Positions 53,529 through 63,797 of a DNA stretch of 64,000 nt are shown piece after piece (within the stretch, counting starts at the first letter, position 1; every line of letters starts with the position of its first letter). The notes beneath the pieces are model-generated. The model made no database searches, was not told the origin of the DNA, and worked only from the letters and a program-made list of their open reading frames with translations. The position numbers and the translations under genes were made by a program. The DNA comes from Clostridioides difficile ATCC 9689 = DSM 1296 (GTDB lineage: Bacteria > Bacillota > Clostridia > Peptostreptococcales > Peptostreptococcaceae). The stretch spans positions 1,612,001 through 1,676,000 of the forward strand of contig NZ_CP011968.1 of the NCBI RefSeq assembly GCF_001077535.1, given 5' to 3'.

Positions 53529-55452
53529 AATTGCAATGCAAAATGTAAAGAATAGTTTTTTTAATTATTTAATGTACTTTATTTCAATTGTATTTAGTGT
53601 ATTTGTATTTTTTAGTTTTAAATCTATAGAGTATAATGAAGCGTTGAGTTCACTTGGAGAGAAAACTAGGATGAGTATTAATACAAGTTCAATTGTAATA
53701 GTGGTATTTGTATTTTTATTTATATATTATTCAAACTCATTTTTTTTCAATAGACGTAGGCGAGAAGTAGGAACTTATAGTTTACTTGGAATGAGGAAAA
53801 ATCAGATAGGAAAAATATTTTTATATGAAACTTTTTTGATGGGTATAGTTGCAATATTAATAGGTATATTTTTAGGATTGTTATTTTCAAAGCTTATGAC
53901 TATGATGCTTGTAAAATTAATGAATGAAATGATAGTAGTAAATATGAACTTAAGTATAAAGGCCTTAGTTCAGACATTAGCTGTATTTTTAATAATATTT
54001 ATAGTTATTGGAATAAGAAATACTATAGTTATCAGAAATAAGAGAATTATAGAGTTATTTAATAAATATCCAGAAAAGTATAAGTTTAAAAAATTTATAA
54101 AGTTAAAATGTGTACTTGGTGTTTTATTAATAACTATTTCTTATTTAATGTCAATTAGTTATTTTATTGCTGAAAATATTATGCTTTCAGTTTTTATATT
54201 AGTTACAATAATACCTGGAACTTTTTTATTTTTTTCATCAACTATGTATATGATTATTGATGCTGTTAAGAAGAGAAAAAGTTTTTATTATAAGGGACAG
54301 AATTTAATTGCATTTTCTGAACTTGGATTTAAATTAAAGAGCAATAGTAGTGTATTGGCTGTAATAGCAATATTAATAGCTACAAGTGTAACTATGCTAG
54401 GGTTTACCATATCACTTTATTACGATATAGATAGGAACATAAGTGAAAATTATAAATACAGTTATACCATAAATTTAGGAAATTCTTATGTAAATAACGA
54501 AATTGACAAATTATTATATAAATATAAAAAAGATAATAAGATAATCTTTGATAAAACAATAGAACTTATAGACAAAGATATAAATATTGAAATGTATTAT
54601 AAAAATGGAAATAGTTATATAGAAGATAGAACGTCTGTAGATATTATTAGAGAAAGTGATTTTAAAAAATTAAGACAATATCAGAATAACAATTATGAAG
54701 AATTAACTTCAAAGGAATCTGTGTACTATGTTTCTGATTCATACAAAAAAATATTTTTTAAAGACTTTGAGATTGAAAAAATAAACTTGCATATTAAAGA
54801 TACAAATGAGTATGATATAAATCTGTTTAAAGTACAAAAAAGCATCTTGGAGCCAGAAATAAATTCACAAGCTACGTTTGATTTAATTGTAGTAAAAGAT
54901 GACGTATTTAATCAGTTAAAATTACATGGAAATTCTAGATTAATAAGATTAATTGATATAAAAAATGAAAAAAAAGAACTGGATTTGACTTTAAAATTAA
55001 AAAATATAGTAAGTGAAAATATGAAATTTACTTATCCTTTTAATTTTACATCAAGTATTGAAAGTTATAATAACTTGATAAAATTAAGTGGTCTAATGCT
55101 GTTTATAGGCATATTTTTGTCTGTAGTATTTCTTTTATGTACAGGTAGTATAATCTTATTTAAACAATTATCAAATATATATGATGATAAGGAAAGATAT
55201 ATTATGTTAATAAAACTTGGAGCAAATAATAAAGATATTGAGAAAATAATATCAAAACAGTTAAAAGTTATATTTTTAATGCCATTAGTTGTAGGTACAG
55301 TTCATAATTTATTTGCTATGTCTATAGCACAAAAGTTTATACCAAGGTCATTACTTGTACCAATTATCATAACTCTAGTCATTTATTTTATAGGATATTT
55401 TATATATTATTTTTTAACTTTAAAATATGCTCTAAACATGATAAAAGAATAA
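53515..55452 (+). CDS. BceB-type ABC permease
   Basis: A permease of about 645 residues with ten predicted helices and an extracytoplasmic domain of about 200 residues (residues 310-520) between helices VII and VIII, the hallmark of BceB peptide sensors. It begins TLFRIAMQNVKNSFFNYLMY, and FtsX segments lie in both halves (RREVGTYSLLGMRKNQIGKI and DKERYIMLIKLGANNKDIEK). I chose the ATG at 53515, set by GGAGG; the upstream TTG at 53497 is within the bceA frame. Works with the ATPase upstream and probably with the kinase at 50771. Confidence 0.92.
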   Translation: MTLFRIAMQNVKNSFFNYLMYFISIVFSVFVFFSFKSIEYNEALSSLGEKTRMSINTSSIVIVVFVFLFIYYSNSFFFNRRRREVGTYSLLGMRKNQIGKIFLYETFLMGIVAILIGIFLGLLFSKLMTMMLVKLMNEMIVVNMNLSIKALVQTLAVFLIIFIVIGIRNTIVIRNKRIIELFNKYPEKYKFKKFIKLKCVLGVLLITISYLMSISYFIAENIMLSVFILVTIIPGTFLFFSSTMYMIIDAVKKRKSFYYKGQNLIAFSELGFKLKSNSSVLAVIAILIATSVTMLGFTISLYYDIDRNISENYKYSYTINLGNSYVNNEIDKLLYKYKKDNKIIFDKTIELIDKDINIEMYYKNGNSYIEDRTSVDIIRESDFKKLRQYQNNNYEELTSKESVYYVSDSYKKIFFKDFEIEKINLHIKDTNEYDINLFKVQKSILEPEINSQATFDLIVVKDDVFNQLKLHGNSRLIRLIDIKNEKKELDLTLKLKNIVSENMKFTYPFNFTSSIESYNNLIKLSGLMLFIGIFLSVVFLLCTGSIILFKQLSNIYDDKERYIMLIKLGANNKDIEKIISKQLKVIFLMPLVVGTVHNLFAMSIAQKFIPRSLLVPIIITLVIYFIGYFIYYFLTLKYALNMIKE

Positions 55453-55676
55453 ATTATTTTTAAGTCAAAAGAATTAGATATATGTTTTGAATAAAATAAC
55501 TTATTTAAGTGCAGATAGAAAATACTAGAATTGAGTTTAAGATATTTATTTAAAGATAAAATTAAAGTTAGGAAAAAGTCTATATTTTATATCATTTTGT
55601 ATCAGTTACATTACTTGATGTTATATAATAAATCTAAGCAGAATATCAAATAAAAAATGACGAGGAGCTGAAATTT

Positions 55677-57290
55677 ATGAAGTTTAATGCCTACCAACAT
55701 AAATACTCATCAATAAGAAATGTCGTGTATGCTAAAAATGGAGCAGTTGCAACATCAACACCATTAGCATCTCAAGCTGGACTTGAAATACTAAAAAAGG
55801 GTGGAAATGCTGTTGATGCAGCAGTTGCAACAGCCGCCACATTAGCAGTAGTAGAACCTACAAGCAATGGGATTGGAGGAGATGCATATGCCCTTGTTTG
55901 GATAGAGGAAGAAAAACGATTGTATGGTTTAAATTCTAGTGGCTTTGCTCCAGAAAATATGGAATTAAAAAATTATAATAATATGAAAGAAATGCCAAAA
56001 TATGGGTTTGGATCAGTAACTGTACCTGGAATACCCGCAGCTTGGTCAGAATTAAATAAAAAATATGGTAAACTTAGCTTAATGGAATGCTTATCTCCAG
56101 CGATAAACTATGCAAGAGAGGGATACGTAGTATCTCCTAATGTAGCTAAGGTATGGAAAAAATCATATGAACTCTATGAAAAAGAACTTATTGGAGAAGA
56201 GTTCAAACCATGGTTTGATACATTTTCTAAAGATGGTAAAGCTCCAGAGGCTGGAGATATATTTATATGTGAAGAACAGGCAAGTACATTAGAAGAGATA
56301 GCAAATACTCAGGCTGAAAGCTTTTATAGAGGAAGACTTGCTGATAAAATAGATGAATATTCTAAAAAATTTAATGGGGCTATAAGAAAGAGTGACTTAG
56401 AGTGTTTTTATCCAACATGGGTAGAACCTATAAGTACAGAATATAAGGGATATAAAATATTTGAAATCCCACCAAATGGTCATGGAATAACAGTTTTAAT
56501 GGCACTTAACATATTAAAAGAATTGGAATTAGAAGGAAATATAGAAAATGTAGAAGACATACATAAAATTATAGAGAGTTTAAAATTAGCTTTTGCAGAT
56601 TCTAAAACATATGTAACTGATATAGAGCATATGAAGGTAAAGATTCAGGAATTACTAAGCCAAGAGTATGCCAAAAAAAGAAGTTTATTAATTGACAATA
56701 AAGAGGCTTTGTATCCAACTGCAGGAGAGCCATATTGTGGTGGTACAGTATACCTTTGTACTGCAGATAAGGATGGAAATATGGTTTCATATATACAGAG
56801 CAATTACATAAATTTTGGTTCAGGAATTGTGATACCAAGAACTGGGATTGCTTTACATAGTAGAGGAAATAATTTTAATTTAGACCCTAAACACCACAAT
56901 GTAGTAAAACCATTTAAAAAACCTTATCATACTATAATACCTGGATTTTTAGGTAAAGAAGATAAAGCAATAGGTCCATTTGGTGTAATGGGAGCTTTTA
57001 TGCAACCACAAGGACATATTCAGGTGTTAACAAATATGATTGATTTTGGATTAAATCCACAAGAGGCGCTAGATGCTCCAAGATGGCAGTGGATAAAAGG
57101 AAAAGAAATAGAAGTTGAACCAGAGATGCCAAAGCATATAATAGATTCATTAATTGAAAAGGGTCATGAAATAAAAGTAATTCATGATACTGTTGACATG
57201 GGACGAGGTCAAATAATATTTAAAACAGAACAGGAAAGTTATATTTGTGGGACGGAATCAAGATGTGATGGTCATATTGCAGTTTATTAA
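55677..57290 (+). CDS. gamma-glutamyltransferase family protein (YwrD-like)
   Basis: A 537-residue Ntn-hydrolase that transfers or hydrolyses gamma-glutamyl groups. The N-terminal part has AVATSTPLASQAGLEILKKG, GGNAVDAAVATAATLAVVEP and NGIGGDAYALVW. The small-subunit start is CGGTVYLCTADKDGNMVSYI, where the Thr after GG is the predicted autoprocessing nucleophile. No signal peptide is seen, unlike secreted GGTs, so it is cytoplasmic like YwrD. ATG at 55677 behind GAGGAGCTG. Single gene. Substrate not known. Confidence 0.9.
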   Translation: MKFNAYQHKYSSIRNVVYAKNGAVATSTPLASQAGLEILKKGGNAVDAAVATAATLAVVEPTSNGIGGDAYALVWIEEEKRLYGLNSSGFAPENMELKNYNNMKEMPKYGFGSVTVPGIPAAWSELNKKYGKLSLMECLSPAINYAREGYVVSPNVAKVWKKSYELYEKELIGEEFKPWFDTFSKDGKAPEAGDIFICEEQASTLEEIANTQAESFYRGRLADKIDEYSKKFNGAIRKSDLECFYPTWVEPISTEYKGYKIFEIPPNGHGITVLMALNILKELELEGNIENVEDIHKIIESLKLAFADSKTYVTDIEHMKVKIQELLSQEYAKKRSLLIDNKEALYPTAGEPYCGGTVYLCTADKDGNMVSYIQSNYINFGSGIVIPRTGIALHSRGNNFNLDPKHHNVVKPFKKPYHTIIPGFLGKEDKAIGPFGVMGAFMQPQGHIQVLTNMIDFGLNPQEALDAPRWQWIKGKEIEVEPEMPKHIIDSLIEKGHEIKVIHDTVDMGRGQIIFKTEQESYICGTESRCDGHIAVY

Positions 57291-57342
57291 TATTATCAAC
57301 TAAAATATATATAATAAATTTAAAGAGTATATGAAATAATAA

Positions 57343-57378
57343 GTAAAGGCGAAAGTCTACAATGACTGACGCCTTTAC
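57343..57378. terminator. hairpin between the GGT and rhodanese genes
   Basis: GTAAAGGCG (57343-57351) pairs with CGCCTTTAC (57370-57378), with an inner AGTC/GACT pair. It lies between convergent genes and probably ends both. Confidence 0.7.
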
Positions 57379-57422
57379 AAAATTTAAGCTATCATATGCT
57401 GATTTTATATAGATTATGAGCC

Positions 57423-58274
57423 TTATTCTTGACCAGTTTTGATTTCATTGTCATCATAACTAATCCAGTCGCTAAAGCTACCAATATAAATCTTGTGAGG
57501 TATATCCAGTTCTCTAAGAGCAAGACTGTTAACACAAGCAGATATCCCTGAACCACAAGATAAAATTACTTCATCATAATTATTTAAATCTTTAAAGAAT
57601 TTTTTTAAAAATTCTATATCTTTAAGTGAGCCATTTTCAAAGTCACTTTTTATTAAATCCTTACAAAAATAATTTTTTGCACTTGGTATATGACCAGCTT
57701 TTGAGTAAGCAGGTTCAACTAAACCTTGGTATCTCTCATTAGCACGGCAATCTATTATTACAGTATCTTTTTTGTATAATTTAGACTTAACATATTCCAT
57801 TGGAACAACTAAACCATTGTTTATATTTGGTCTAATTTCCTTACCTGTACAACTTGGTATATTCACTTTCTCTTCCAATTCTCCACCTTCCTTTACGAAA
57901 GATGTTATTCCCCCATCTAGTACATAGACATTTTTAAGCCCCAAATGTTTTAATTGGAAAAATAATCTGCAAGCTCCATTTAAATCTCCATCATCATAAG
58001 TTACAATCGTAGTGTCATTATCAACACCCATTTTTTCTAATTTTTCTTTTAGTATTAAAGGGTCTTGTAAAGGATTTTTACCACCATGTTCTTTTGTAGG
58101 AGATGATAAATCCTTGTCTATATCTAAGATAAAACTGCCTTTGATGTGTCCTTTTTTATAAGAATCAATACCATAAGTTCTATTGATAAGATCAAATCTG
58201 CAATCTATTACAACTAGATTATCATTTTTTTCTAGTTTTGATATAAGTTCTTTTGCTGAAATAATGTTTTTCAA
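57423..58274 (-). CDS. two-domain rhodanese (thiosulfate/mercaptopyruvate sulfurtransferase)
   Basis: A 283-residue protein of two rhodanese domains. The first (VIDCRFDLINRTYGIDSYKK, ILDIDKDLSSP) lacks the active Cys and has YDDGDLNGACRLFF at that place. The second carries the active loop LSCGSGISACVNSLAL, with Cys as sulfur carrier. The CGSGIS loop is nearer mercaptopyruvate than thiosulfate types. ATG at 58274 behind CAGGAGGTAC. Single gene. Confidence 0.92.
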   Translation of the reverse strand: MKNIISAKELISKLEKNDNLVVIDCRFDLINRTYGIDSYKKGHIKGSFILDIDKDLSSPTKEHGGKNPLQDPLILKEKLEKMGVDNDTTIVTYDDGDLNGACRLFFQLKHLGLKNVYVLDGGITSFVKEGGELEEKVNIPSCTGKEIRPNINNGLVVPMEYVKSKLYKKDTVIIDCRANERYQGLVEPAYSKAGHIPSAKNYFCKDLIKSDFENGSLKDIEFLKKFFKDLNNYDEVILSCGSGISACVNSLALRELDIPHKIYIGSFSDWISYDDNEIKTGQE

Positions 58275-58899
58275 AGAATGTACCTCCTGTGTTTATATTA
58301 TCTTTATTTTAATTTATATTAATTATTAACTTTATAAACTAATATTATTATAATTTATTACATAAGTAAATAAATCTTTAGAAATTGTAAAAATTTTATA
58401 TAAAAATTCAAATAATTAATGAATATTGAAAATTTTAGATATATAATAAAATAAGAGTATATTTTATACAATATGAAAGCTGGTATTGCAATAGATTAAA
58501 GCCTTATACACGTTTAGTTTTTAAAGAAATTAGTGTTATTATGAAAACCTAAGTTAATTTATTAAATAAATAATTGAATAAAAAAATTTTATTATGTATT
58601 TATAAAATTTTTGTTACAAATTTGGCATAATATAGTATACTTTAAGTGTGTATTAGGTTAAATCTATAACAAATTAGACGTATGATATAGACTTAGTGTT
58701 TATTGGCATTTACAAGAAATTTGTTAATATCAACTATTTGTAGTTTGGGCAGTTATAATTATTATAGGGGGGATGTCCAATACAAAACAATCAACCAAGA
58801 ACTAATATTATATTATAAAGAGTTATAGTTTTGTGTGTTTATGTTTTTAATTAAATTTAAAGTGGGAAAAATATATTTGTTAGAATGGAGAATAGCGAG
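58275..58899. other. long intergenic region before the nfnAB-like operon
   Basis: No gene is supported. A promoter-like TTACAA (58614-58619), 16 bases, TATACT (58636-58641) would give a leader of about 250 bases. TTGGGCA (near 58746) and TGTCCAA (near 58773) form a seven-pair stem enclosing an AT-rich loop and GGGGGG. TTGTTAATATCAAC near 58720 resembles half of a Rex site. None of these is decisive. Confidence 0.45.
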
Positions 58900-59793
58900 A
58901 TGAGTAATAAAATAGTTAGTAAGAGACAATTAACAGATAGTATTTATTTAATGGAAATAGAGGCACCTAGAGTTGCAAAATCTTCTCAACCAGGTCAATT
59001 TATAATAATTAAAAATGATGAAAAAGGAGAGAGGATTCCTCTTACAATAGCTGACTATGATAGAGAAAAAGGAACAGTAACTATTGTATTCCAAACAGTT
59101 GGTGCTTCAACTAAAAAGTTAGCAATGTTTGAAGAAAACGATTTTGTAATGGATTTTGTAGGGCCATTAGGACAAGCAAGTGAATTTATACATGAAGATA
59201 TAGAAGAATTAAGAAATAAAAAGATATTATTTGTAGCTGGTGGAGTTGGTTCTGCTCCAGTTTATCCACAAGTTAAATGGTTTAAAGAGCATGGATTAGA
59301 TGTAGATGTAATAATTGGTGCAAGAACTAAAGAATTAATTATATTAGAAGATGATATGAAAAAAGTAGCTAAAAATGTATATGTATCAACAGATGATGGT
59401 ACATATGGATTTAATGGAAGAGTTACAGACCTATTAAAAGATTTAGTTGATAATCAAGGTAAAAAATACGACCAAGCAATAGTAATTGGACCAATGATAA
59501 TGATGAAATTTATGTGCCAATTAACTAAAGAACTAAATATACCTACTATAGTAAGTTTAAATACAATAATGATAGATGGAACAGGTATGTGTGGTGGCTG
59601 TAGAGTTAGTGTTGGAAATGAAACTAAGTTTGCATGTGTAGATGGTCCTGAATTTGATGGTCATTTAGTTGATTTTGATCAAGCAATGAGAAGACAGTCT
59701 ATGTACAAGACTCAAGAGGGAAGAGCTATGCTAAAACTTGAAGAAGGCGATAGTCATCATCATAGTAATTGTGGATGTGGAGGTAACAAATAA
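58900..59793 (+). CDS. nfnA: NfnA-like FAD/[2Fe-2S] subunit (ferredoxin:NADP+ oxidoreductase alpha)
   Basis: A protein of about 297 residues of the dihydroorotate dehydrogenase electron-transfer family. FAD segment GQFIIIKNDEKGERIPLTIA, NAD segment ILFVAGGVGSAPVYPQ, and [2Fe-2S] ligands in GTGMCGGCRVSVGNETKFAC VDGP. With the next gene it should form NfnAB, which couples NADH and reduced ferredoxin to make NADPH by bifurcation. The C-terminus ends SHHHSNCGCGGNK, a metal-binding tail. The ATG at 58900 follows GGAGAA; an in-frame ATG at 58885 lacks a site. The stop overlaps the next start by one base. Confidence 0.88.
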   Translation: MSNKIVSKRQLTDSIYLMEIEAPRVAKSSQPGQFIIIKNDEKGERIPLTIADYDREKGTVTIVFQTVGASTKKLAMFEENDFVMDFVGPLGQASEFIHEDIEELRNKKILFVAGGVGSAPVYPQVKWFKEHGLDVDVIIGARTKELIILEDDMKKVAKNVYVSTDDGTYGFNGRVTDLLKDLVDNQGKKYDQAIVIGPMIMMKFMCQLTKELNIPTIVSLNTIMIDGTGMCGGCRVSVGNETKFACVDGPEFDGHLVDFDQAMRRQSMYKTQEGRAMLKLEEGDSHHHSNCGCGGNK

Positions 59794-61187
59794 TGGATGC
59801 TAAAAAAGTAAAAGTACCAGTTAGAGAACAAGAACCTGCTGTGAGAGCAACAAATTTTGATGAGGTATGCTTAGGGTATAATAAAGAAGAAGCTATGGCA
59901 GAAGCTAATAGATGTTTGGCTTGTAAAAAACCAAAATGTGTGGGTGGATGTCCAGTAGGAATCGACATACCAGGGTTTATAACAAAAATTAAAGAAGATG
60001 ATATAGAAGGTGCTGCTAAAGTAATAGCTAAGAGCAGTTCATTACCAGCTGTTTGTGGTAGAGTATGCCCACAAGAAAGTCAATGTGAAGGTGTATGTAT
60101 ACTTGGAATAAAATCAGATGCTGTATCAATAGGTAAATTAGAAAGATTTGTAGCAGATTGGTCAAAAGAAAATGACATAAATTTATCTGATACAGAGCCT
60201 AAGAAAAATCAAAAAGTAGCAGTAATAGGAAGTGGTCCAGCAGGTCTAGCTTGTGCTGGTGATTTAGCTAAAAAAGGCTATGATGTAACAATCTTTGAAG
60301 CAATGCATGAGCCAGGTGGAGTTTTAACTTACGGAATACCTGAGTTTAGACTTCCAAAACAAGCTGTTGTTCAACCTGAAATAGACAATATAAGAAAATT
60401 AGGTGTAAAAATAGAAACTAATGTAATTGTTGGTAAAACAATTACAGTAGATGAACTTATAGAAGATGAAGGATTTGAAGCTATATTCATAGGTTCAGGA
60501 GCTGGTCTTCCAATGTTTATGAATATACCAGGGGAAAATGCAAATGGAGTATTTTCTGCAAATGAGTTTTTAACTAGAGTAAACTTAATGAAGGCTTATA
60601 GAGATGATTATGATACACCTATTAGTTCTGGTAAAAAAGTTGCTGTAGTAGGTGGTGGAAATGTTGCTATGGACGCTGCTAGAACTGCATTAAGATTAGG
60701 TTCAGAATCATATATAGTTTATAGAAGAAGTGAAAAAGAGCTTCCAGCAAGAGCTGAAGAAGTTCATCATGCAAAAGAAGAAGGCATTATATTTAATACA
60801 TTAACAAATCCTAAGGAAATTTTAGTAGATGAAAATGGATATGTTAAAGGTATGGTTTGTATAAGAATGGAATTAGGAGAGCCAGATGATTCTGGAAGAA
60901 GAAGACCTATAGAAATAGAAGGTTCTGAATTTGTACTTGATGTAGACACAGTTATAATGTCACTTGGAACAAGCCCAAATCCACTAATATCTTCTACAAC
61001 AAAGAGTCTTGATATAAATAAGAAGAGATGCTTAATAACAGATGAAAATGGTCAGACTTCTAAAGAGGGTGTATTTGCAGGTGGAGATGCTGTTACTGGA
61101 GCAGCAACAGTAATATCTGCAATGGGTGCTGGTAAAACAGCAGCAGCATCAATAGATGAATATTTAAAAGCAAAAGTTAATGCTTAA
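59793..61187 (+). CDS. nfnB: NfnB-like NADPH-dependent glutamate synthase/ferredoxin:NADP+ oxidoreductase beta
   Basis: A 464-residue subunit with N-terminal [4Fe-4S] cysteine clusters (CLACKKPKCVGGCP and CGRVCPQESQCEGVC), an FAD site GSGPAGLACAGDLAKKGYDV, and an NADPH site VAVVGGGNVAMDAARTALRL. The C-terminal FAD motif is GVFAGGDAVTGAATVISAMG. It matches both GltA-like and NfnB proteins; the partner encoded just upstream with a 1-base overlap makes NfnB the better choice. No glutamate synthase large chain is nearby. ATG at 59793. Confidence 0.88.
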   Translation: MDAKKVKVPVREQEPAVRATNFDEVCLGYNKEEAMAEANRCLACKKPKCVGGCPVGIDIPGFITKIKEDDIEGAAKVIAKSSSLPAVCGRVCPQESQCEGVCILGIKSDAVSIGKLERFVADWSKENDINLSDTEPKKNQKVAVIGSGPAGLACAGDLAKKGYDVTIFEAMHEPGGVLTYGIPEFRLPKQAVVQPEIDNIRKLGVKIETNVIVGKTITVDELIEDEGFEAIFIGSGAGLPMFMNIPGENANGVFSANEFLTRVNLMKAYRDDYDTPISSGKKVAVVGGGNVAMDAARTALRLGSESYIVYRRSEKELPARAEEVHHAKEEGIIFNTLTNPKEILVDENGYVKGMVCIRMELGEPDDSGRRRPIEIEGSEFVLDVDTVIMSLGTSPNPLISSTTKSLDINKKRCLITDENGQTSKEGVFAGGDAVTGAATVISAMGAGKTAAASIDEYLKAKVNA

Positions 61188-61202
61188 TTTGTAAATTAAA
61201 GA

Positions 61203-61250
61203 GAGGGTGTCTCAAAATGAACTTTTTAGTTCATGAGGCACTCTTTTTGT
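61203..61250 (+). terminator. terminator after nfnAB
   Basis: GAGGGTGTCTCA and TGAGGCACTCTT-type arms plus an inner GAACT/AGTTC form a long hairpin (about 61203-61243), followed by TTTTTG. The rest of the gap to 61552 shows no gene. Confidence 0.85.
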
Positions 61251-61552
61251 ACAAAATCAAATATGTTTTAATCATTTCAACAATGAAAATTTCATTCCTG
61301 TAGAAAGTCTAACTTTTAGGTCTTAGTACAATCTCTATTTTGATGTAGCCACTTTTTTAGATGGTTTAATAATTTATCAGTTATTATTGTAATATTTGAT
61401 ACTAAGTAACATAACTTTGTCTAACTATGATAAAATAGTTATACAATAAAGGTCTTGTAAGGAGTGAATAATGTGTGGCTAATAAAATCAGATTTGTCAA
61501 ATCTAACATTAAATAATAGAAAAATAAATTGTGTAATTAATGGTATTTTAAT

Positions 61553-63772
61553 ATGAAAAAAAGAGAAAAAGTATTTGATGGGCTAGTTTTTAAGCATATA
61601 TTAATCTTATTAATACTATTAGTTTTGATTGATTTAACAAGTACCATCATATATGCAAGTAACTCTATGGAAATTACTTCTAGAAATATGATTGAGGCAT
61701 CAAAAAGAGAACTTGAAAACTATTTAGAAGTAAACATATCTTTATTAAAAGCTCTTAGTCAAGATGATAGATTTTCTAATGGTGAAACATCACTAATTGA
61801 AAAGGGAAAATTATTAAGTCCATATCAAAAGGAATATAATCTTTTTATGATTGGTATAACAGATACAAAAGGAAATGCTTCAAGTACATATAGGGAAAAT
61901 GTTAACTCAATAAAAGATAAGCCTAGTTTTGAGAAAGCAATTAAAACAAAGCAAGTAGTAGTTTCAGATATTGAAGTCAGTAATGTAACAGGTGACAAAG
62001 TATTTATCATATATGTACCAATTGTAAAAAATAATGAGATGATTGGGACCATTTTTGCTTCTTTTTATTTTCAAGATGTAAATAATTTAATAAGTAGAAG
62101 CAATTTTGATGATTCTATTAAATTTCTAATGATAGATAAAGATTATACTATTATTTCTCATCCAAACAAAAAATATGTAAATGATAAAAGTAAGATGCTT
62201 GATTTAGAAGGGAATATTATAGGAACCACTAAAAGTGAAATCTTAAAAAATATAAATAAAAAATGTCAAGGTGATTTTTTATCTTGGGATAATTGGAGAT
62301 TATATAATGTAAAATATACGAACATAAAGTGGACTAATTGGACTTTAGTATCAAAATGTAATATATTTAAGAACTTTAAAAATCTAATAGTTAATTTTAT
62401 GATAAAGTTGTATTTTTATATAGTAATATTTATGATATTGTGGAAATTAAGTAATGCTAAATTAATAGAACAACTTAAAAAATTGGCTTATTATGATTCT
62501 TTAAGTGGAATAAAAAATAAAGAAAAGTTTAGAAAAGATTCTATGTATATTTTAAAGAATTATTATCAAGATAATTTTTACTTAGTACAATTGGATGTCA
62601 ATAAATTTAAATATATAAATGAGATGTTTGGATATGCTGAAGGGAATAAGATATTAATTCATATATCACAAGTTTTAAATAATAATACAAATAAATATGA
62701 AATTTGTGCTAGGATGGATAATGACCATTTTATATTGTTGATTGCTTGTAACACTGAAGATGAACTTTTAAATAGATTATCTAAAATAAATAAAGAAATT
62801 TGTAACTTAAATACTACTAACTCATCTAAGTATAAAATTGTTATGTCAAGTGGAATATATAAGATTACTAAAAAGGATGATATTAAAAAGATTGACTTGT
62901 TAATTGATAGAGCAAATATTGCAGCAAAAAGTAAAAAGGAAAAATATGAACATTCATATTCATTTTTTAATGAAGATACAAGAAATCGATTGTACAAGGA
63001 AAAACGATTGGAAGATAATATGAATAAAGCTTTAGAAAAAGGTGAATTTATAGTATATTATCAACCTAAGTATAGTTTAGATGATGTAAATGAAATTGAA
63101 GGAGCAGAAGCCTTGATAAGATGGAATAGTCCAGAATTTGGGTTTATTTCACCTATAGATTTTGTACCTTTATTTGAAAAGAATGGTTTTATTGTAAATA
63201 TTGATATGTTCGTGTTTGAAGAAGTATGCAAAACATTAAACAAGTGGATAAATAAAGGGTATACTCCTGTACCAATCTCTGTAAATATGTCTAGAGTTCA
63301 TTTATATAGGGATAATTTTATAGAAAATATAACTGATTTGATAAGTAAATACAATATATCTCCTGAGTTTATTGAGCTTGAACTAACAGAAAGTGTTGTG
63401 TTTGATAATTTAAATATATTGATTGATATAATGAAAAAGATTAAAGAGATAGGATTCCTTATATCAATGGATGATTTTGGTTCGGGATATTCATCTTTAA
63501 ATCTGTTAAAAGACCTTTCTTTTGATATTTTAAAATTAGATAGAGGATTTTTAATCGAAACAACAGATACAAAACGTGGAAAAATTATTATTTCTAAGAT
63601 TGTGGAAATGGCAAAAGCGATTGATATTAAAGTAATCTGTGAGGGCGTAGAAACTTATGAACAAGTAGAGTTCTTGAAAGAGATAGGTTGTGATAAGGTT
63701 CAAGGATACTTATTTGCTAAACCTATGGTATTAGATGAATTTGAAAAACACTTAAACTTTAAATTTGATTAA
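61553..63772 (+). CDS. membrane Cache-GGDEF-EAL cyclic-di-GMP phosphodiesterase
   Basis: A 739-residue protein. A helix at residues 15-35 and another near 283-300 (IKLYFYIVIFMILWKL) enclose a Cache/PAS-like sensor outside the cell (IGITDTKGNASSTYRENVNS). The GGDEF domain is degenerate (ARMDNDHFIL instead of GGDEF). The EAL domain keeps its catalytic set: EGAEALIRW, VSVNMS-type PISVNMSRVH, ELTES, SMDDFGSGYSS, LKLDR and CEGVET. It should break down c-di-GMP in response to an external signal. ATG at 61553 has only a weak ribosome site. Single gene with a terminator after it. Confidence 0.88.
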   Translation: MKKREKVFDGLVFKHILILLILLVLIDLTSTIIYASNSMEITSRNMIEASKRELENYLEVNISLLKALSQDDRFSNGETSLIEKGKLLSPYQKEYNLFMIGITDTKGNASSTYRENVNSIKDKPSFEKAIKTKQVVVSDIEVSNVTGDKVFIIYVPIVKNNEMIGTIFASFYFQDVNNLISRSNFDDSIKFLMIDKDYTIISHPNKKYVNDKSKMLDLEGNIIGTTKSEILKNINKKCQGDFLSWDNWRLYNVKYTNIKWTNWTLVSKCNIFKNFKNLIVNFMIKLYFYIVIFMILWKLSNAKLIEQLKKLAYYDSLSGIKNKEKFRKDSMYILKNYYQDNFYLVQLDVNKFKYINEMFGYAEGNKILIHISQVLNNNTNKYEICARMDNDHFILLIACNTEDELLNRLSKINKEICNLNTTNSSKYKIVMSSGIYKITKKDDIKKIDLLIDRANIAAKSKKEKYEHSYSFFNEDTRNRLYKEKRLEDNMNKALEKGEFIVYYQPKYSLDDVNEIEGAEALIRWNSPEFGFISPIDFVPLFEKNGFIVNIDMFVFEEVCKTLNKWINKGYTPVPISVNMSRVHLYRDNFIENITDLISKYNISPEFIELELTESVVFDNLNILIDIMKKIKEIGFLISMDDFGSGYSSLNLLKDLSFDILKLDRGFLIETTDTKRGKIIISKIVEMAKAIDIKVICEGVETYEQVEFLKEIGCDKVQGYLFAKPMVLDEFEKHLNFKFD

Positions 63773-63797
63773 TCATTAATAATTATTAGACTATAAG

